A stretch of 64,000 nucleotides of DNA from Alloalcanivorax dieselolei B5 (GTDB lineage Bacteria > Pseudomonadota > Gammaproteobacteria > Pseudomonadales > Alcanivoracaceae): assembly GCF_000300005.1 (NCBI RefSeq), contig NC_018691.1, forward strand, positions 558,001 through 622,000, in the 5' to 3' direction. The translations under genes were made by a program, and so were the position numbers. Below the pieces are notes generated by a model. The model was not told the origin of the DNA and did not search any database. It worked only from the letters and a program-made list of their open reading frames with translations. Of this stretch, positions 50,184-59,205 are shown piece after piece (within the stretch, counting starts at the first letter, position 1; each line of letters starts with the position of its first letter).

Positions 50184-51044
50184 TTACCGCCGCCGCGCGG
50201 TCAGCACTTCGCGTAACACCCGGTTCTCGATGCGGAACGGCACCGACATGTGATCCTCGTTCTCGATCACGGTGACGCTGCTGCGCAGCCCCTGCGCGGA
50301 TAGTGGTTGCAATCGCTTTTGCAGCGCCACGGTGTTTTGCACTTCCTGAGGCGAATCCCGCTCCGCCACGATCAACGCCAGACTGGTATGCGTGACATCG
50401 ATCTTTCGATCCATCACCTGTTTGATGAAACGCCGCTCCGGTGGCAACAGATATTGATCGTGCCACCACAGGCTGGGGCTGGCGGAAACGATGTGATCGA
50501 ACAGCCCCGGCCGGGTGAACAGCGCGTAAACCGCGAACATGCCGCCAAATGAATGGCCATAGAGGCTTTGTTGATCCTCGTCCACGGTGTAGTGCTTCGC
50601 TACTTTTGGCATCAGAGTCCGCTCAATGAAATCCAGCAATTGATCCTGGCCGCCCTGGGGCGGGTCATTGCGATCCTCGGGAACCGGTGGTGAAAAATCA
50701 TAGGAACGGCGCAGGAAGTTGAGCGGTTTATCGCCGGGGTAACCGATGCCGACAATGATGGCCTTCCGGTACGCCTTTTGCGCCCGTTTTGCTTCGTGCA
50801 GCGATGCGAAATAGGCGTTGGCGTCCAGTACATACAGCACCGGATAGCCGCCGGTGTAGGGCAGTTCCCCTTCCGGTTCGCTGATCATGATGCGGTACGG
50901 GTGCCCCTCGGTATTGGTGAGCCGCCATTCCCGAGTGCCGCTCAAGGTTACCGGAGTGTCGCCGGCGGAGGCGTTTAACGCTACCAGCCCGGTGCAGCAG
51001 AGCAGGGCGATCAAGCCACCGCGGAGAATAAAAACAACAGACAT
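50184..51044 (-). CDS. Siderophore-esterase-like hydrolase (Fes/IroE type)
   Basis: 286-residue alpha/beta hydrolase with an N-terminal signal peptide (ILRGGLIALLCCTGLVALNASA). The nucleophile elbow is LYGHSFGGMFAVYAL and the catalytic His is in ENEDHMSV; GYPVLYVLDANAYFASL is typical of the enterochelin-esterase/IroE group. Probably periplasmic or outer-membrane-facing, cleaving an ester in a siderophore complex to release iron. It starts 9 nt after the TonB receptor gene and belongs to the fecI-fecR-receptor operon. Confidence 0.88.
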   Translation of the reverse strand: MSVVFILRGGLIALLCCTGLVALNASAGDTPVTLSGTREWRLTNTEGHPYRIMISEPEGELPYTGGYPVLYVLDANAYFASLHEAKRAQKAYRKAIIVGIGYPGDKPLNFLRRSYDFSPPVPEDRNDPPQGGQDQLLDFIERTLMPKVAKHYTVDEDQQSLYGHSFGGMFAVYALFTRPGLFDHIVSASPSLWWHDQYLLPPERRFIKQVMDRKIDVTHTSLALIVAERDSPQEVQNTVALQKRLQPLSAQGLRSSVTVIENEDHMSVPFRIENRVLREVLTARRR

Positions 51045-51053
51045 GGGGTGCTC

Positions 51054-53459
51054 CTACCAGCGATAGCTGACGCTGCCGATCACGCTGCGGCCTTCGCCGC
51101 GATAGCAGTAGCCGGCCTCGCAGGCGATGTATTGTTTGTCGAACACATTTTTGGCGTTGACGCCGATACGGAAGCCAGCGAGTGCGCCGTGCAGATCATA
51201 GTGGGCGCCGAGATCCACCAGCGTGTAGGCCTCGTTCTTGTCGTCGTTATTGCTGTCGCTGTAGCTGCTGCCCACATAGCGGGCGCCGCCGGCCACGCCG
51301 AGGCCATCCAGAACGCCGCCGTACTGGCGATACTCCAGCCACAGGCTGGCCAGATGGCGGGGCCGGTTGATCGGATCCTTGCCTTCGTCGCCGTCATTGC
51401 TTTTGGTCACCTCGGCGTCGTTGAACGCATAGCTCGCGGTCATGCGCAGCGCCTCGTTGATGTCGGAAACCGCTTCCAGTTCGACACCCCGGGAACGCTC
51501 CTCGCCGGTTTGCAGATGATTCAGTGCATTGTCGGGATCACGGGTGAGCACGTTGGTTTGGGTGAGTTGATAAACCGACGCGGTGAGCAGGGTGCGGCTG
51601 CCCGGCGGCTGGTATTTCACGCCCAGTTCGAACTGTTCGCCCTCGGTGGGTTTGTAGTCCTCACCGTAGAGGTTGGCGCCGTTCTCGGGGAGGAAGGACT
51701 GGGCGTAGCTGGCGTAGGGGGCAACGCCGGAATCGAACAGATAGAGGACGCCGGCCTGACCGGTGGTTTTGTCGTTGTGGCTTTTGTCGTGGCTGCCGGC
51801 GAGATGGTTTTTCTTGTCGGTGGCGCTCCAGTCCTGGCGGATCCCGGCGGACAGGCGCCAGTTATCGAGCGCCATTTGATCCATCAGGTACAGACCGCCG
51901 CGGTGGGAGGTCCCGGTTTGATCGGTAAACACCGTGCCGGTGGTGGGCTTGGGCACCGGTTGGCGATAGTCCGGGTTGGCAATGTCGATGGAGGGCGCCG
52001 GACCGGAGGCGTAGACCACGTCGTAATTCAGCCAGGTGTAGTCGACACCGGTGAGCAAGGTATGCCGGACCAGGCCGGTGCTCAGTTCGGTGACCAGACG
52101 GGTATCGGAAGTCACCGACTCCATGGTTTCGTAAATGCCGTAGCTGGATCGCTGCAGCAGATTCGGGTCGCTGCTGTCGACGCCGGTGACACCGAGATAC
52201 TGGTTGATGGTATCAACGTTGCCGTAGCGCAGATTGTGTTGAAGGCGCACGTGATCGGTGAAGGCGTGCTCGAATTCATAGCCGAGCGTCCATTGCTGCT
52301 GATCGAGCTTGTCGAAATCCTCGTCGCCGGGCCAGAAACGGGTCAGGGTGTCGCCTTGCTGGTAGGGCCGCGGCGAGCCGCTGGTGAGGCGGTCGCTGTA
52401 CTGCGCCAGCAGCGTGAGGTGGGTGTCATCGTCGATGCGCCAGCTCAGGGATGGCGCCAGCAGGGTGATGTCATTGTCTATTTGCTCGATATCGGTTTCG
52501 GCGTCACGGGCGACACCGACCAGCCGGTAAAGCACATCCGCGTTCTGGTCCAGCTTGCCGCCGACATCGAACTGGCCCTGCAGGTGATCATTGTTACCGG
52601 CCTGCAATTCCACTTCCTTGCGCGCCGACAGGCTGGGTCTTTTGCTGACCCGGTTGACCATGCCGCCGGGGCTGATCTGGCCGTACAACACCGAAGCGGG
52701 GCCCTTGAGAATTTCCACCCGCTCCAGCGCATAGGGTTCACTGGTGTAGTAGGACAGCCAGCCGGTGTTGGGCTGGCGCAGCCCGTCCAGGAAGTCGGCG
52801 TTGGTAGTGGCCGGGTAGCCGCGCACATTGATCTGGTCGAAACGCGGATCCAGGCCGGAGCCGCCGACACTGACCCCGGCGGTGTAAGCCACCGCTTCCT
52901 CGACACTGGTGGCTTTGCGGTCGGCGATCTGGTCGGCGGTGACCACGCTGATACTCTGCGCTGTTTCCAGAACAGGGGTGTCGGTTTTGCTGGCGGTACG
53001 GCTGTAGCGGGCCTGATAGCCGTCCACCGGAGCGACGCCATTGGCGCCGCCGGGTTGCCCCCGCACGGTGACCGGTTCCAGTAAGTGCGGCCGGGCATCT
53101 TGTTGAACAGGCACCACCACATAACCGCTGCGGCCCTGCTCCACGGTGAGCCCGGTGCCGGCCAGTAACTGCGCCAGCGCTTCCGCCACCGAGGCGGGCT
53201 GGTGCAGGCCCTGGGTGCGCCGTTGTTTGACCAGGTCCGGGGAAAAGGAGAGGGTGATGCCGGTCTGCTGGGCGAACCGGCTCAGCGCGGGCGCCAGCGG
53301 GCCGGCGCCAATGCGGACGTCGCTTAGGGCGCCGGGGGCCGGTGTCTGGACGGATTCAGCGGCCAGCGCCGGACCGCAAAGGGCCAGTGCAAACGCGGAA
53401 GCCAGGGCGTGCCGGCGCCATTGGCGGCCGCCGGAGTGATGAGAAAAAGAGAAAAGCAT
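51054..53459 (-). CDS. TonB-dependent siderophore receptor with STN domain
   Basis: 801-residue outer-membrane receptor. After a signal peptide (ASAFALALCGPALAAE) comes an STN secretin/TonB short domain (about residues 48-118: LSRFAQQTGITLSFSPDLV, then QLLAGTGLTVEQG), which contacts the FecR-type regulator. The plug follows with VTADQIADRKATSVEEAV, INVRGYPATT and GGMVNRVSKRP, then a 22-strand barrel ending in the aromatic-terminated SVSYRW. STN-bearing receptors transduce a ligand signal to an anti-sigma factor, and the FecR and FecI genes sit directly upstream. The siderophore is not determined; the downstream esterase suggests an ester-linked one. Confidence 0.94.
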   Translation of the reverse strand: MLFSFSHHSGGRQWRRHALASAFALALCGPALAAESVQTPAPGALSDVRIGAGPLAPALSRFAQQTGITLSFSPDLVKQRRTQGLHQPASVAEALAQLLAGTGLTVEQGRSGYVVVPVQQDARPHLLEPVTVRGQPGGANGVAPVDGYQARYSRTASKTDTPVLETAQSISVVTADQIADRKATSVEEAVAYTAGVSVGGSGLDPRFDQINVRGYPATTNADFLDGLRQPNTGWLSYYTSEPYALERVEILKGPASVLYGQISPGGMVNRVSKRPSLSARKEVELQAGNNDHLQGQFDVGGKLDQNADVLYRLVGVARDAETDIEQIDNDITLLAPSLSWRIDDDTHLTLLAQYSDRLTSGSPRPYQQGDTLTRFWPGDEDFDKLDQQQWTLGYEFEHAFTDHVRLQHNLRYGNVDTINQYLGVTGVDSSDPNLLQRSSYGIYETMESVTSDTRLVTELSTGLVRHTLLTGVDYTWLNYDVVYASGPAPSIDIANPDYRQPVPKPTTGTVFTDQTGTSHRGGLYLMDQMALDNWRLSAGIRQDWSATDKKNHLAGSHDKSHNDKTTGQAGVLYLFDSGVAPYASYAQSFLPENGANLYGEDYKPTEGEQFELGVKYQPPGSRTLLTASVYQLTQTNVLTRDPDNALNHLQTGEERSRGVELEAVSDINEALRMTASYAFNDAEVTKSNDGDEGKDPINRPRHLASLWLEYRQYGGVLDGLGVAGGARYVGSSYSDSNNDDKNEAYTLVDLGAHYDLHGALAGFRIGVNAKNVFDKQYIACEAGYCYRGEGRSVIGSVSYRW

Positions 53460-53558
53460 GGTGTCGTTCCGTTGTCGTTTAAGGACGTGTCATCCCGTTA
53501 ACCGAACGACGGGGGAAAAACCGACAAACTTTTTTATTCCCCCGATGGCGCCCTGGCG

Positions 53559-54533
53559 TCATGCCCGGGCCACCACCCGGACCCACCAGGGCGTACGCCA
53601 GACCACTTCCACCGGCAGCAGGCGGCCGAGGTCATCCATCAAGGCGTCGGGATGGTCCAACTGGAACACGCCGGAGAGGCGTAAATCCGCCACCGCTGGA
53701 TCGCAACCGGTGTGCCCGCTACGGTAACGGGCCAGCTCGGCGACGAATGCTTCCAGGCGCATGTTGTCCACCACCAGCATGCCGCGCGTCCAGGCGGTTG
53801 GCGGCTGCGTCGGTGTGGCCAGCGGAGTGATGGCGAAGTCGCCCAGCCGCCAGCGCTCACCGGAGGCGCAACGCTGCTGTTGGCCGGTGGCGGTGATGGC
53901 GATAACCTCGCCCTGCTCCACCCAGAGGGTGGCGAAATCGCCCTGGTGGTCCCGTAACAGAAACCGGGCCTGCCCGGCCTCGCAGTGACCGAAACGATGT
54001 TCCACCCGCAGGGGGCGGGGCAGGGCATAGCCGGAGTCCGCTCCGCTTTCCACCCACATTTCGCCGTGATTCAGCACCAGGCGCCGCTCGCTGTCGCTGT
54101 AGCGCACATCCAGGGACGAGCGGGTATTGAGCTGGATGTGGGTGCCGTCGTCCAGAGTCAGGCGCTGCTGTTCACCGGCCCCGGTGCGGTAGTCGGCGTG
54201 TAGCGGAGAGTGCTTGTAGGCAAGCCAGCCGCCGGGCACGCCGACCAACAGCGCAAGCAAACTCTTCAGTGCGCGGCGCCGATGCAGATCGGCACCGGCG
54301 TTGTTCAGTACCGGCAACGCCATGTCCTTGTCCGGCAGGGTATCCAGCAGTGAACGGAATTCGCCACGCAGATCGCACAGACGTTCCCAGGCCAGAGCAT
54401 GGTCGGGATGGCGTTCGCACCAGTCGCGGATGCTCCGCCGCAGGGCCTGGCGATCATCGGTGCCATCCAGGCGCAATTGCCATTGGATGGCGGTGTGCAC
54501 CACCGATTCCGGCAGGGTCCGGTCGTGGGGCAT
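53559..54533 (-). CDS. fecR: FecR-type anti-sigma regulator
   Basis: 324-residue membrane sensor. The N-terminal cytoplasmic part includes AIQWQLRLDGTDDRQALRRSIRDWCERHPDHALAWERL, the FecR helical sigma-binding type, then a short hydrophobic segment (LKSLLALLVGVPGGWLA) and a periplasmic FecR domain with DDGTHIQLNTRSSLDVRYSDSERRLVLNHGEMWV. The STN-receptor signal is passed through it to the sigma factor. ATG 54533 lies 3 nt after the fecI stop, indicating translational coupling; the frame is open upstream to 54572. Confidence 0.92.
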   Translation of the reverse strand: MPHDRTLPESVVHTAIQWQLRLDGTDDRQALRRSIRDWCERHPDHALAWERLCDLRGEFRSLLDTLPDKDMALPVLNNAGADLHRRRALKSLLALLVGVPGGWLAYKHSPLHADYRTGAGEQQRLTLDDGTHIQLNTRSSLDVRYSDSERRLVLNHGEMWVESGADSGYALPRPLRVEHRFGHCEAGQARFLLRDHQGDFATLWVEQGEVIAITATGQQQRCASGERWRLGDFAITPLATPTQPPTAWTRGMLVVDNMRLEAFVAELARYRSGHTGCDPAVADLRLSGVFQLDHPDALMDDLGRLLPVEVVWRTPWWVRVVARA

Positions 54534-54535
54534 GG

Positions 54536-55054
54536 TCAGGCGCCGCCCTGTTCGAAGCGCAGCCGGTAGCAATGCATCAGGGCTTCGGCCACATAACGCT
54601 CGGCGGTGCGGGTGGAGACGCCCAGTTGCTCCGCCACTTGGCGATGATTCTGGCCGCCCAGCTGATAAAGCAGGAAGGCTCGACGTACCCGGGTCTTCAG
54701 GCCGTCCAGCATGGCCGCCACCCGCTCCAGCATTTGCAGGGCCTCGTTACGGGTTTCGGCGGAGGGCGCGTATTCCCGAGGCAACTGTGCCAAGGCTTCC
54801 AGGTAGGCTTTTTCCAGAGCGCCGCGGCGCCAGAAATCGACCACCAGCCCCTTGGCGATGGTGCCGAGAAAAGCCCGCGGCGCTTCGTCGGTGACCGGCT
54901 TTCCGCGCACCAGCACCCGCACGAAGGTGTCCTGGGCAATATCGGCGGCCTGCTCGGTGCAACCCAGCTTGCGCCGCAACCAAAGATGTAGCCAGCCATG
55001 ATGGTCACGATACAGCTCGGCCAGATGGGACGAATCGATGTCGGTGGCGGGCAT
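54536..55054 (-). CDS. fecI: ECF sigma factor, FecI family
   Basis: 172-residue extracytoplasmic sigma factor. Region 2 is HLAELYRDHHGWLHLWLRRKLGCTEQAADIAQDTFVRVL with the FecI-type DHHGWL and ADIAQDTF motifs. Region 4 is RRAFLLYQLGGQNHRQVAEQLGVSTRTAERYVAEAL. ATG 55054 is preferred because it gives the standard FecI N terminus, while the frame extends to 55111 without a ribosome-binding site. Upstream lies a Fur-like box, so expression should be iron-repressed. Confidence 0.93.
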   Translation of the reverse strand: MPATDIDSSHLAELYRDHHGWLHLWLRRKLGCTEQAADIAQDTFVRVLVRGKPVTDEAPRAFLGTIAKGLVVDFWRRGALEKAYLEALAQLPREYAPSAETRNEALQMLERVAAMLDGLKTRVRRAFLLYQLGGQNHRQVAEQLGVSTRTAERYVAEALMHCYRLRFEQGGA

Positions 55055-55119
55055 GGGCAGAGACAGGTGATTGGCGAAAGTGCGATGCCTGGGAACAGGC
55101 GTTGAAAACATACATTAAA

Positions 55120-55141
55120 CGCGAATCAGTCTCATTACAAG
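55120..55141 (-). promoter_or_regulatory. Fur-box-like site upstream of fecI
   Basis: On the minus strand CTTGTAATGAGACTGATTCG carries the AATGAnAnTnATT pattern of gammaproteobacterial Fur boxes (approximate match to GATAATGATAATCATTATC) 65-90 nt before the chosen fecI start. The match is partial, and no promoter elements are otherwise convincing. Confidence 0.5.
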
Positions 55142-55197
55142 GATTGCTGCGGGGTGCTCGCCCATCGGGGCGTGGACTCAGAGAGCACTACAAGGTA

Positions 55198-55272
55198 GCT
55201 GTAGGAGCTTGCCCTGCAAGCGAATCTCTCGGGCCGGGAGCTCAATTCGCTTGCAGGGCAAGCTCCTACAGC
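55198..55272. repeat. REP-like perfect palindrome, copy 4
   Basis: 28-nt arms GCTGTAGGAGCTTGCCCTGC... (55198-55225) and exact complement (55245-55272), 19-nt loop. Core identical to copy 2. Lies between serB and the fecI promoter; flank AAGG(T/CC)GCTGTAGG recurs near other copies. Confidence 0.9.
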
Positions 55273-55343
55273 GGCTTCGTAGCCCCAGCCGTGGGACGCG
55301 GTGGGGGGGCTCATGAGCCACGACCGGTGTGGCGGGGTTCTGG

Positions 55344-56573
55344 TCAGTTCAGTAGTTCGGCCTGATCCTTGTCGCGCACCCCGATCAGATAGAGGATGCC
55401 GTCCAGGCCCAGCGTGGAGATGGATTGCTCGGCGTTCTTCTTCACCAGCGGCTTGGCACGGAAGGCGATACCGAGACCGGCAGCGCCCAGCATGGGCAGA
55501 TCGTTGGCGCCGTCGCCCACGGCGATAACCTGCTCCAGGTTGATGTTTTCCTGCTTGGCGATCTGTTTGAGCAGTTCCGCCTTGCGTTCGCCGTTGACGA
55601 TCTGGCCCACCACCCGGCCGGTGACCTTGCCGTCCTCGATTTCCAGTTCGTTGGCGTAAACGTAGTCGATGTTCAAAGTGCGCTTGAGCCATTCGCCGAA
55701 CCAGGTAAAGCCGCCGGACAGAATGGCGGTGCGGTAGCCCAGGGCTTTGAGGGTGGGGATCAGGCGCTGGGCCCCTTCGGTCAGCTCCAGGCGGTCGCGC
55801 ACCCGTTCCAAAGCGCTTTCGTCCAGCCCCTTGAGCAGGGCCACGCGAGAGCGGAAGCTCTCATTGAAGTCCAGCTCGCCGCGCATGGCCCGTTCGGTGA
55901 TGGCGGCCACCTGCTCGCCGACGCCGGCCTCGGCGGCCAGTTCATCGATCACTTCCGAGCGGATCAGGGTGGAGTCCATGTCGAACACCACCAGCCGCCG
56001 ATTGCGGCGGAAAGCACTGTCACGCTGGAAGGCGATATCCAGGTTGCGTTCGTTGGCGATGGACAGAAAAGCGGCGCGCATGGCCGCCGCGTCCCGGGGC
56101 TCGCCGCGCACGGAAATTTCCACGCAGGCGCGGGTGTCCGGGTTTTCCAGCTCGCCTTCCAGGCGAACCCGGCCGGACAGACGGGTCATGCTGTCGATGT
56201 TGAGGCCATTGTCGGCCACCACGGTGGTGACCTCGGCCAACTGCTCGGCGGTGATCTTGCGTGACAGCAGGGTGATGATATGACGGTCCTTGCCCTGGCC
56301 GGACACCCATTCCTCGTAGCGGTCCTCGTCGATGGGACGGAACCGCACCGAAATATTACGTTTGTGGGCTTCGAACAACAGGTCCTTGAGCAGCGGCGAC
56401 GCTTCCCCTTCCGGTGGTACCTCCACCAGAATGCCCAGGGACAGGGTGTCGTGGATCACCGCCTGGCCGATATCCAGTACGTTCACCTGGTAGCGGCCCA
56501 GTATCGCGGTGAAGGCCGCGGTCAAGCCAGGCCGGTCGTTGCCGGACACCTGGATCAGAATGATCTCGCGCAC
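55344..56573 (-). CDS. serB: Phosphoserine phosphatase SerB with ACT domains
   Basis: Last step of serine synthesis: phosphoserine to serine plus phosphate. The 409-residue product has an N-terminal ACT-type regulatory region (IILIQVSGNDRPGLTAAFTAIL, then a second unit around HIITLLSRKITAEQLAEV) and a HAD phosphatase domain: motif I VFDMDSTLIRSEV at about residue 193, GGFTWFGEWLKRTL, and DGANDLPMLGAAGLGIAFRAKP. The start is GTG 56573 with AAGGAAC upstream. Divergent from the Smp-like membrane protein, as in many gammaproteobacteria. The long two-ACT form is typical of Pseudomonas relatives. Confidence 0.96.
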   Translation of the reverse strand: MREIILIQVSGNDRPGLTAAFTAILGRYQVNVLDIGQAVIHDTLSLGILVEVPPEGEASPLLKDLLFEAHKRNISVRFRPIDEDRYEEWVSGQGKDRHIITLLSRKITAEQLAEVTTVVADNGLNIDSMTRLSGRVRLEGELENPDTRACVEISVRGEPRDAAAMRAAFLSIANERNLDIAFQRDSAFRRNRRLVVFDMDSTLIRSEVIDELAAEAGVGEQVAAITERAMRGELDFNESFRSRVALLKGLDESALERVRDRLELTEGAQRLIPTLKALGYRTAILSGGFTWFGEWLKRTLNIDYVYANELEIEDGKVTGRVVGQIVNGERKAELLKQIAKQENINLEQVIAVGDGANDLPMLGAAGLGIAFRAKPLVKKNAEQSISTLGLDGILYLIGVRDKDQAELLN

Positions 56574-56725
56574 TAGTTGTGTTCCTTGGACCCGGGTAAA
56601 AGGTCGGCGTAGCGTAGCAAAAAGCGCCGGCCAGCGGCAGCCCGGTTTGGCGCCAGAGGCAAGCCCGACGGCTCTTTAAACGGGTATACTCGGCCCCGCG
56701 ATTCGCCCAACAGGAAATACGGATC

Positions 56726-57949
56726 ATGTCCCTTTGGCAACGATGGCGCCCGTGGCTGCGCCAGGAGCGCGTTCTGCTGGTGGAACTGGCCACCATGCTG
56801 CTGATGGCGCTGGTGATCGGCGTCTACTTTCTTGAGCACTTTTCCGCCCGTCTGGAGGCGCAACAGCGGCAGGAACTGACCTCCCTGGCTCGGCAGACCG
56901 CCCTGCGCGCGGCCGAGTCCATGGTCGGTGACGACCTTATCAGCCTCAATGTCATCGCCCGTGAGACCCGCGCTCTGGACACGGTCAGTGAGGCGCGCTT
57001 CCTCAGTGTGGCCCGGCAGCCGCTGGCCGGCGGCGAGCTGCCGTCGGCGGCCACGGTGAGAGTGGAGGTTCCGGTGGCGTTGGCGGATGGCGAGCCGGCC
57101 GGCGCCCTGGTGCTGGCGGCCCGCCCGAGCGCCGCCCGCGAGGGGCTGGAATCCGGCTATGTACTGGTGGTGCTGGGCGTGCTGTTGCTGCGAGTGGCCG
57201 GGGAAGTTATGTGGCGGCGAATTCAGCGGGGCCTGCCCGCCAGGGCCGACGGCGAAACGCCGGGAACGGGGCTGGACAGCGGCGATGCTGAAGTGATGGA
57301 CGGCGCGCCACCGTCCATCGTGTTCCAGCGTCCGCAAGGCAGTGGCGGGCCGGGCGGCAGCGATCTGCGTCTGAGCATCGTCAATTTCGATCACTTCCGG
57401 CAACGCTATACCGCCGATGCCCTGCGGGCCTTGCTGGACGACTATCACCATCTGCTCAGTGAAGTGGCGCGCCTGTACGGCGGCCAGGTGGAGCGTGGAC
57501 TGGGTGACCGCGCGCTGGTGCGTTTCCCGGGGCAACCGTTGTCGTCCACCTCCTTCGCCGCGCTGTGCGCGGGCTTGCTGTTCCTGCGCCTGGCGCGGTT
57601 GCAGGGGCCGCGCCGCAAGTCGCATCAGGCGCCGGCGTTGGAGTTCAAGGCGCTGGTGTGTGATGACTTCGGTGAAGAGGAAAGCTGGGCGCTGTGCGTG
57701 GCCGGTGTGCCCGGCCGGTTACAGGTGCCGGAAAGCCAGCTCACCCGTGGCGAGCTGGATGTGAAAGCCCTGTACCAGCCGGAACGGGCGCTGACCGTGA
57801 TGTCCGGTGAGCGCCAGGTGCGGCTACAGCCGGTGGAGCAATTGGCCTATCGCTACCAGGCGCTGCTGCGCAGTCAGGCGGAAGCGGTGATGGGCGACGG
57901 GTTGGGTTCCGGGCCAGCCGGCGAGGACGGCGTTTCGCCGAGCAGATAA
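56726..57949 (+). CDS. Smp/AhpA-like membrane protein
   Basis: 407-residue inner-membrane protein. First membrane helix ERVLLVELATMLLMALVIGVYFL, then a periplasmic coiled segment (EHFSARLEAQQRQELTSLARQTA), second helix YVLVVLGVLLLRVAGEVM, then a cytoplasmic part with SIVNFDHFRQRYTADALRALLDDYHHLLSEVARLYGGQVERGLGDRALVRFPG, which resembles the nucleotidyl-cyclase-like module of such proteins. Position opposite serB is where gammaproteobacteria carry smp (ytjB). The two C-terminal features are longer than in E. coli. Its 3' end overlaps the convergent ATP-grasp gene by 76 nt. Confidence 0.75.
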   Translation: MSLWQRWRPWLRQERVLLVELATMLLMALVIGVYFLEHFSARLEAQQRQELTSLARQTALRAAESMVGDDLISLNVIARETRALDTVSEARFLSVARQPLAGGELPSAATVRVEVPVALADGEPAGALVLAARPSAAREGLESGYVLVVLGVLLLRVAGEVMWRRIQRGLPARADGETPGTGLDSGDAEVMDGAPPSIVFQRPQGSGGPGGSDLRLSIVNFDHFRQRYTADALRALLDDYHHLLSEVARLYGGQVERGLGDRALVRFPGQPLSSTSFAALCAGLLFLRLARLQGPRRKSHQAPALEFKALVCDDFGEEESWALCVAGVPGRLQVPESQLTRGELDVKALYQPERALTVMSGERQVRLQPVEQLAYRYQALLRSQAEAVMGDGLGSGPAGEDGVSPSR

Positions 57950-58689
57950 TCGTTCATGGCCGAGGCGATGCGCTGCGGCAGATCGGGCATGCCCTGATTG
58001 CCGAACAAGCGGTTGAACTCCAGCACATAAGGATCGCCGTCCACCCAGGCCACGTCGAAGCCGGCGTAATCGATACCCAGGCGCAGGGCCAGGTCGTGCA
58101 CCAATTCCACCGCGGCCTCCGGCACTGGCAGGTCATGACGCACACGGCCGCCGCGTGCCACGTTATTGAGGAACCCCTCGCCCTCGCGCCAGTAAGCGGC
58201 GATCACCTTCCGGCCCACCACCACCACGCGCAGATCGCGCACGATCGGCAGCAGCTTCTGGATGTAGAGCACATCGTTTTGCGCGGCGAACGCCTGTAAT
58301 TGCGGGCGGTTCTCGATCAGGAAGACGCCCTCGCCGCGGCTGGAACGGACCTGTTTGCCCACGAACGGGAACGTCCAAGTGTCCAGGATCCGACTCACCG
58401 AAGTGCTGTCGGAGGGCAGTACCTCGGTGGCCGGCAGATGCTGGGGACAGGCCAGTTCCAGGGCCCGGGTCATTTCGATCTTGTCGTGGCCCAGATGATA
58501 GGAGGCCGGGCTGGGGAAAATCGGCCGCTGCAATACGTAGTGCAGGCCGTGCAACTGCCAGTACGCCGGGAACAGCAGCCAGTCGGCGTCACTCAGCTCG
58601 CTCACGTGGGCGGCGGCGTGTTCCGGTTTGATGTAGCGAACCGAAGCCAACCCCAGGGTGCGGAAGGGATCAAAGGTGATCAGTTTCAA
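57874..58689 (-). CDS. ATP-grasp protein (RimK-like ligase)
   Basis: About 271 residues. ATP-grasp features: WTFPFVGKQVRSSRGEGVFLI (nucleotide lysine and GxG loop), QKLLPIVRDLRVVVVGRKVIAAYWREGE, NNVARGGRVRHDL, then the metal ligands FDVAWVDGDPYVLEFNRLFGNQG (D-x-x-W, E-x-N). Similar to RimK-type amide ligases. The start is unclear because the frame has no ATG before conserved sequence; TTG 58689 gives KLITFDPFRTLG, while the maximal frame reaches 58872. The 3' end overlaps the Smp-like gene. Substrate and acceptor unknown. Confidence 0.7.
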   Translation of the reverse strand: MKLITFDPFRTLGLASVRYIKPEHAAAHVSELSDADWLLFPAYWQLHGLHYVLQRPIFPSPASYHLGHDKIEMTRALELACPQHLPATEVLPSDSTSVSRILDTWTFPFVGKQVRSSRGEGVFLIENRPQLQAFAAQNDVLYIQKLLPIVRDLRVVVVGRKVIAAYWREGEGFLNNVARGGRVRHDLPVPEAAVELVHDLALRLGIDYAGFDVAWVDGDPYVLEFNRLFGNQGMPDLPQRIASAMNDYLLGETPSSPAGPEPNPSPITASA

Positions 58690-58783
58690 CGCAGGACAGC
58701 ACCATTCAGCCGTAACGGACGATTTTATAGGGCCAAATCGGGTGTCTCGGCAAGCAAATTCAGCGCTGTCCCGCGGCGGCGAT

Positions 58784-59092
58784 TCAGTCCGGCCGGCGGC
58801 ACTCCGGCGGCAGTGACAAGGGCGCGCCCTGGTGCTGTTCCAGCAGCCGCAGAAAATCCTTGCCAACACCACGTCCCCGGGTGGACGGATGCACCACCAT
58901 CCACAGCAGCGCCTCGCCGTCCAGGGCGGCCACCGCTACCGGCTGGCCGTTGAAATGGGCGCCGGCGATGGCGTGCCCCGCGGCGATGGCTTGGCGCAGC
59001 GCCCGGGCGTGGTCGGGATCATCGCGCAGGGTTTTGGCGAAAGTGTCGTTGACGCTGTCACTGGCGGCGTGAATCTGGAGTTGAATCGGCAT
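58784..59092 (-). CDS. GNAT-family acetyltransferase (102 aa)
   Basis: Small N-acetyltransferase with the acetyl-CoA-binding motif [24 protein letters not shown] (the R/Q-x-x-G-x-G/A loop) and an upstream beta pair [23 protein letters not shown]. At 102 residues it is a minimal domain. ATG 59092 is preferred, with GGGAG 5 nt upstream. It is divergent from hisB. Substrate unknown. Confidence 0.75.
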   Translation of the reverse strand: MPIQLQIHAASDSVNDTFAKTLRDDPDHARALRQAIAAGHAIAGAHFNGQPVAVAALDGEALLWMVVHPSTRGRGVGKDFLRLLEQHQGAPLSLPPECRRPD

Positions 59093-59205
59093 GCGGTCTC
59101 CCGGAGGCGATGAAAAAACGTCCGTACCCCGCCGGTCTCGGCGGGCCACGTAGGCTAAAGGGTCGGTTCCCTAGTATACTACCCGCCTCAAGATTGGAGG
59201 TACCG

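Noticed and set aside
51048-53084. Open frame of 678 codons opposite the TonB receptor
   Set aside because: Antisense shadow; hydrophobic repeats (VVAFVV, GGFVV) come from complementing beta-strand codons. The sense gene has a complete receptor architecture.
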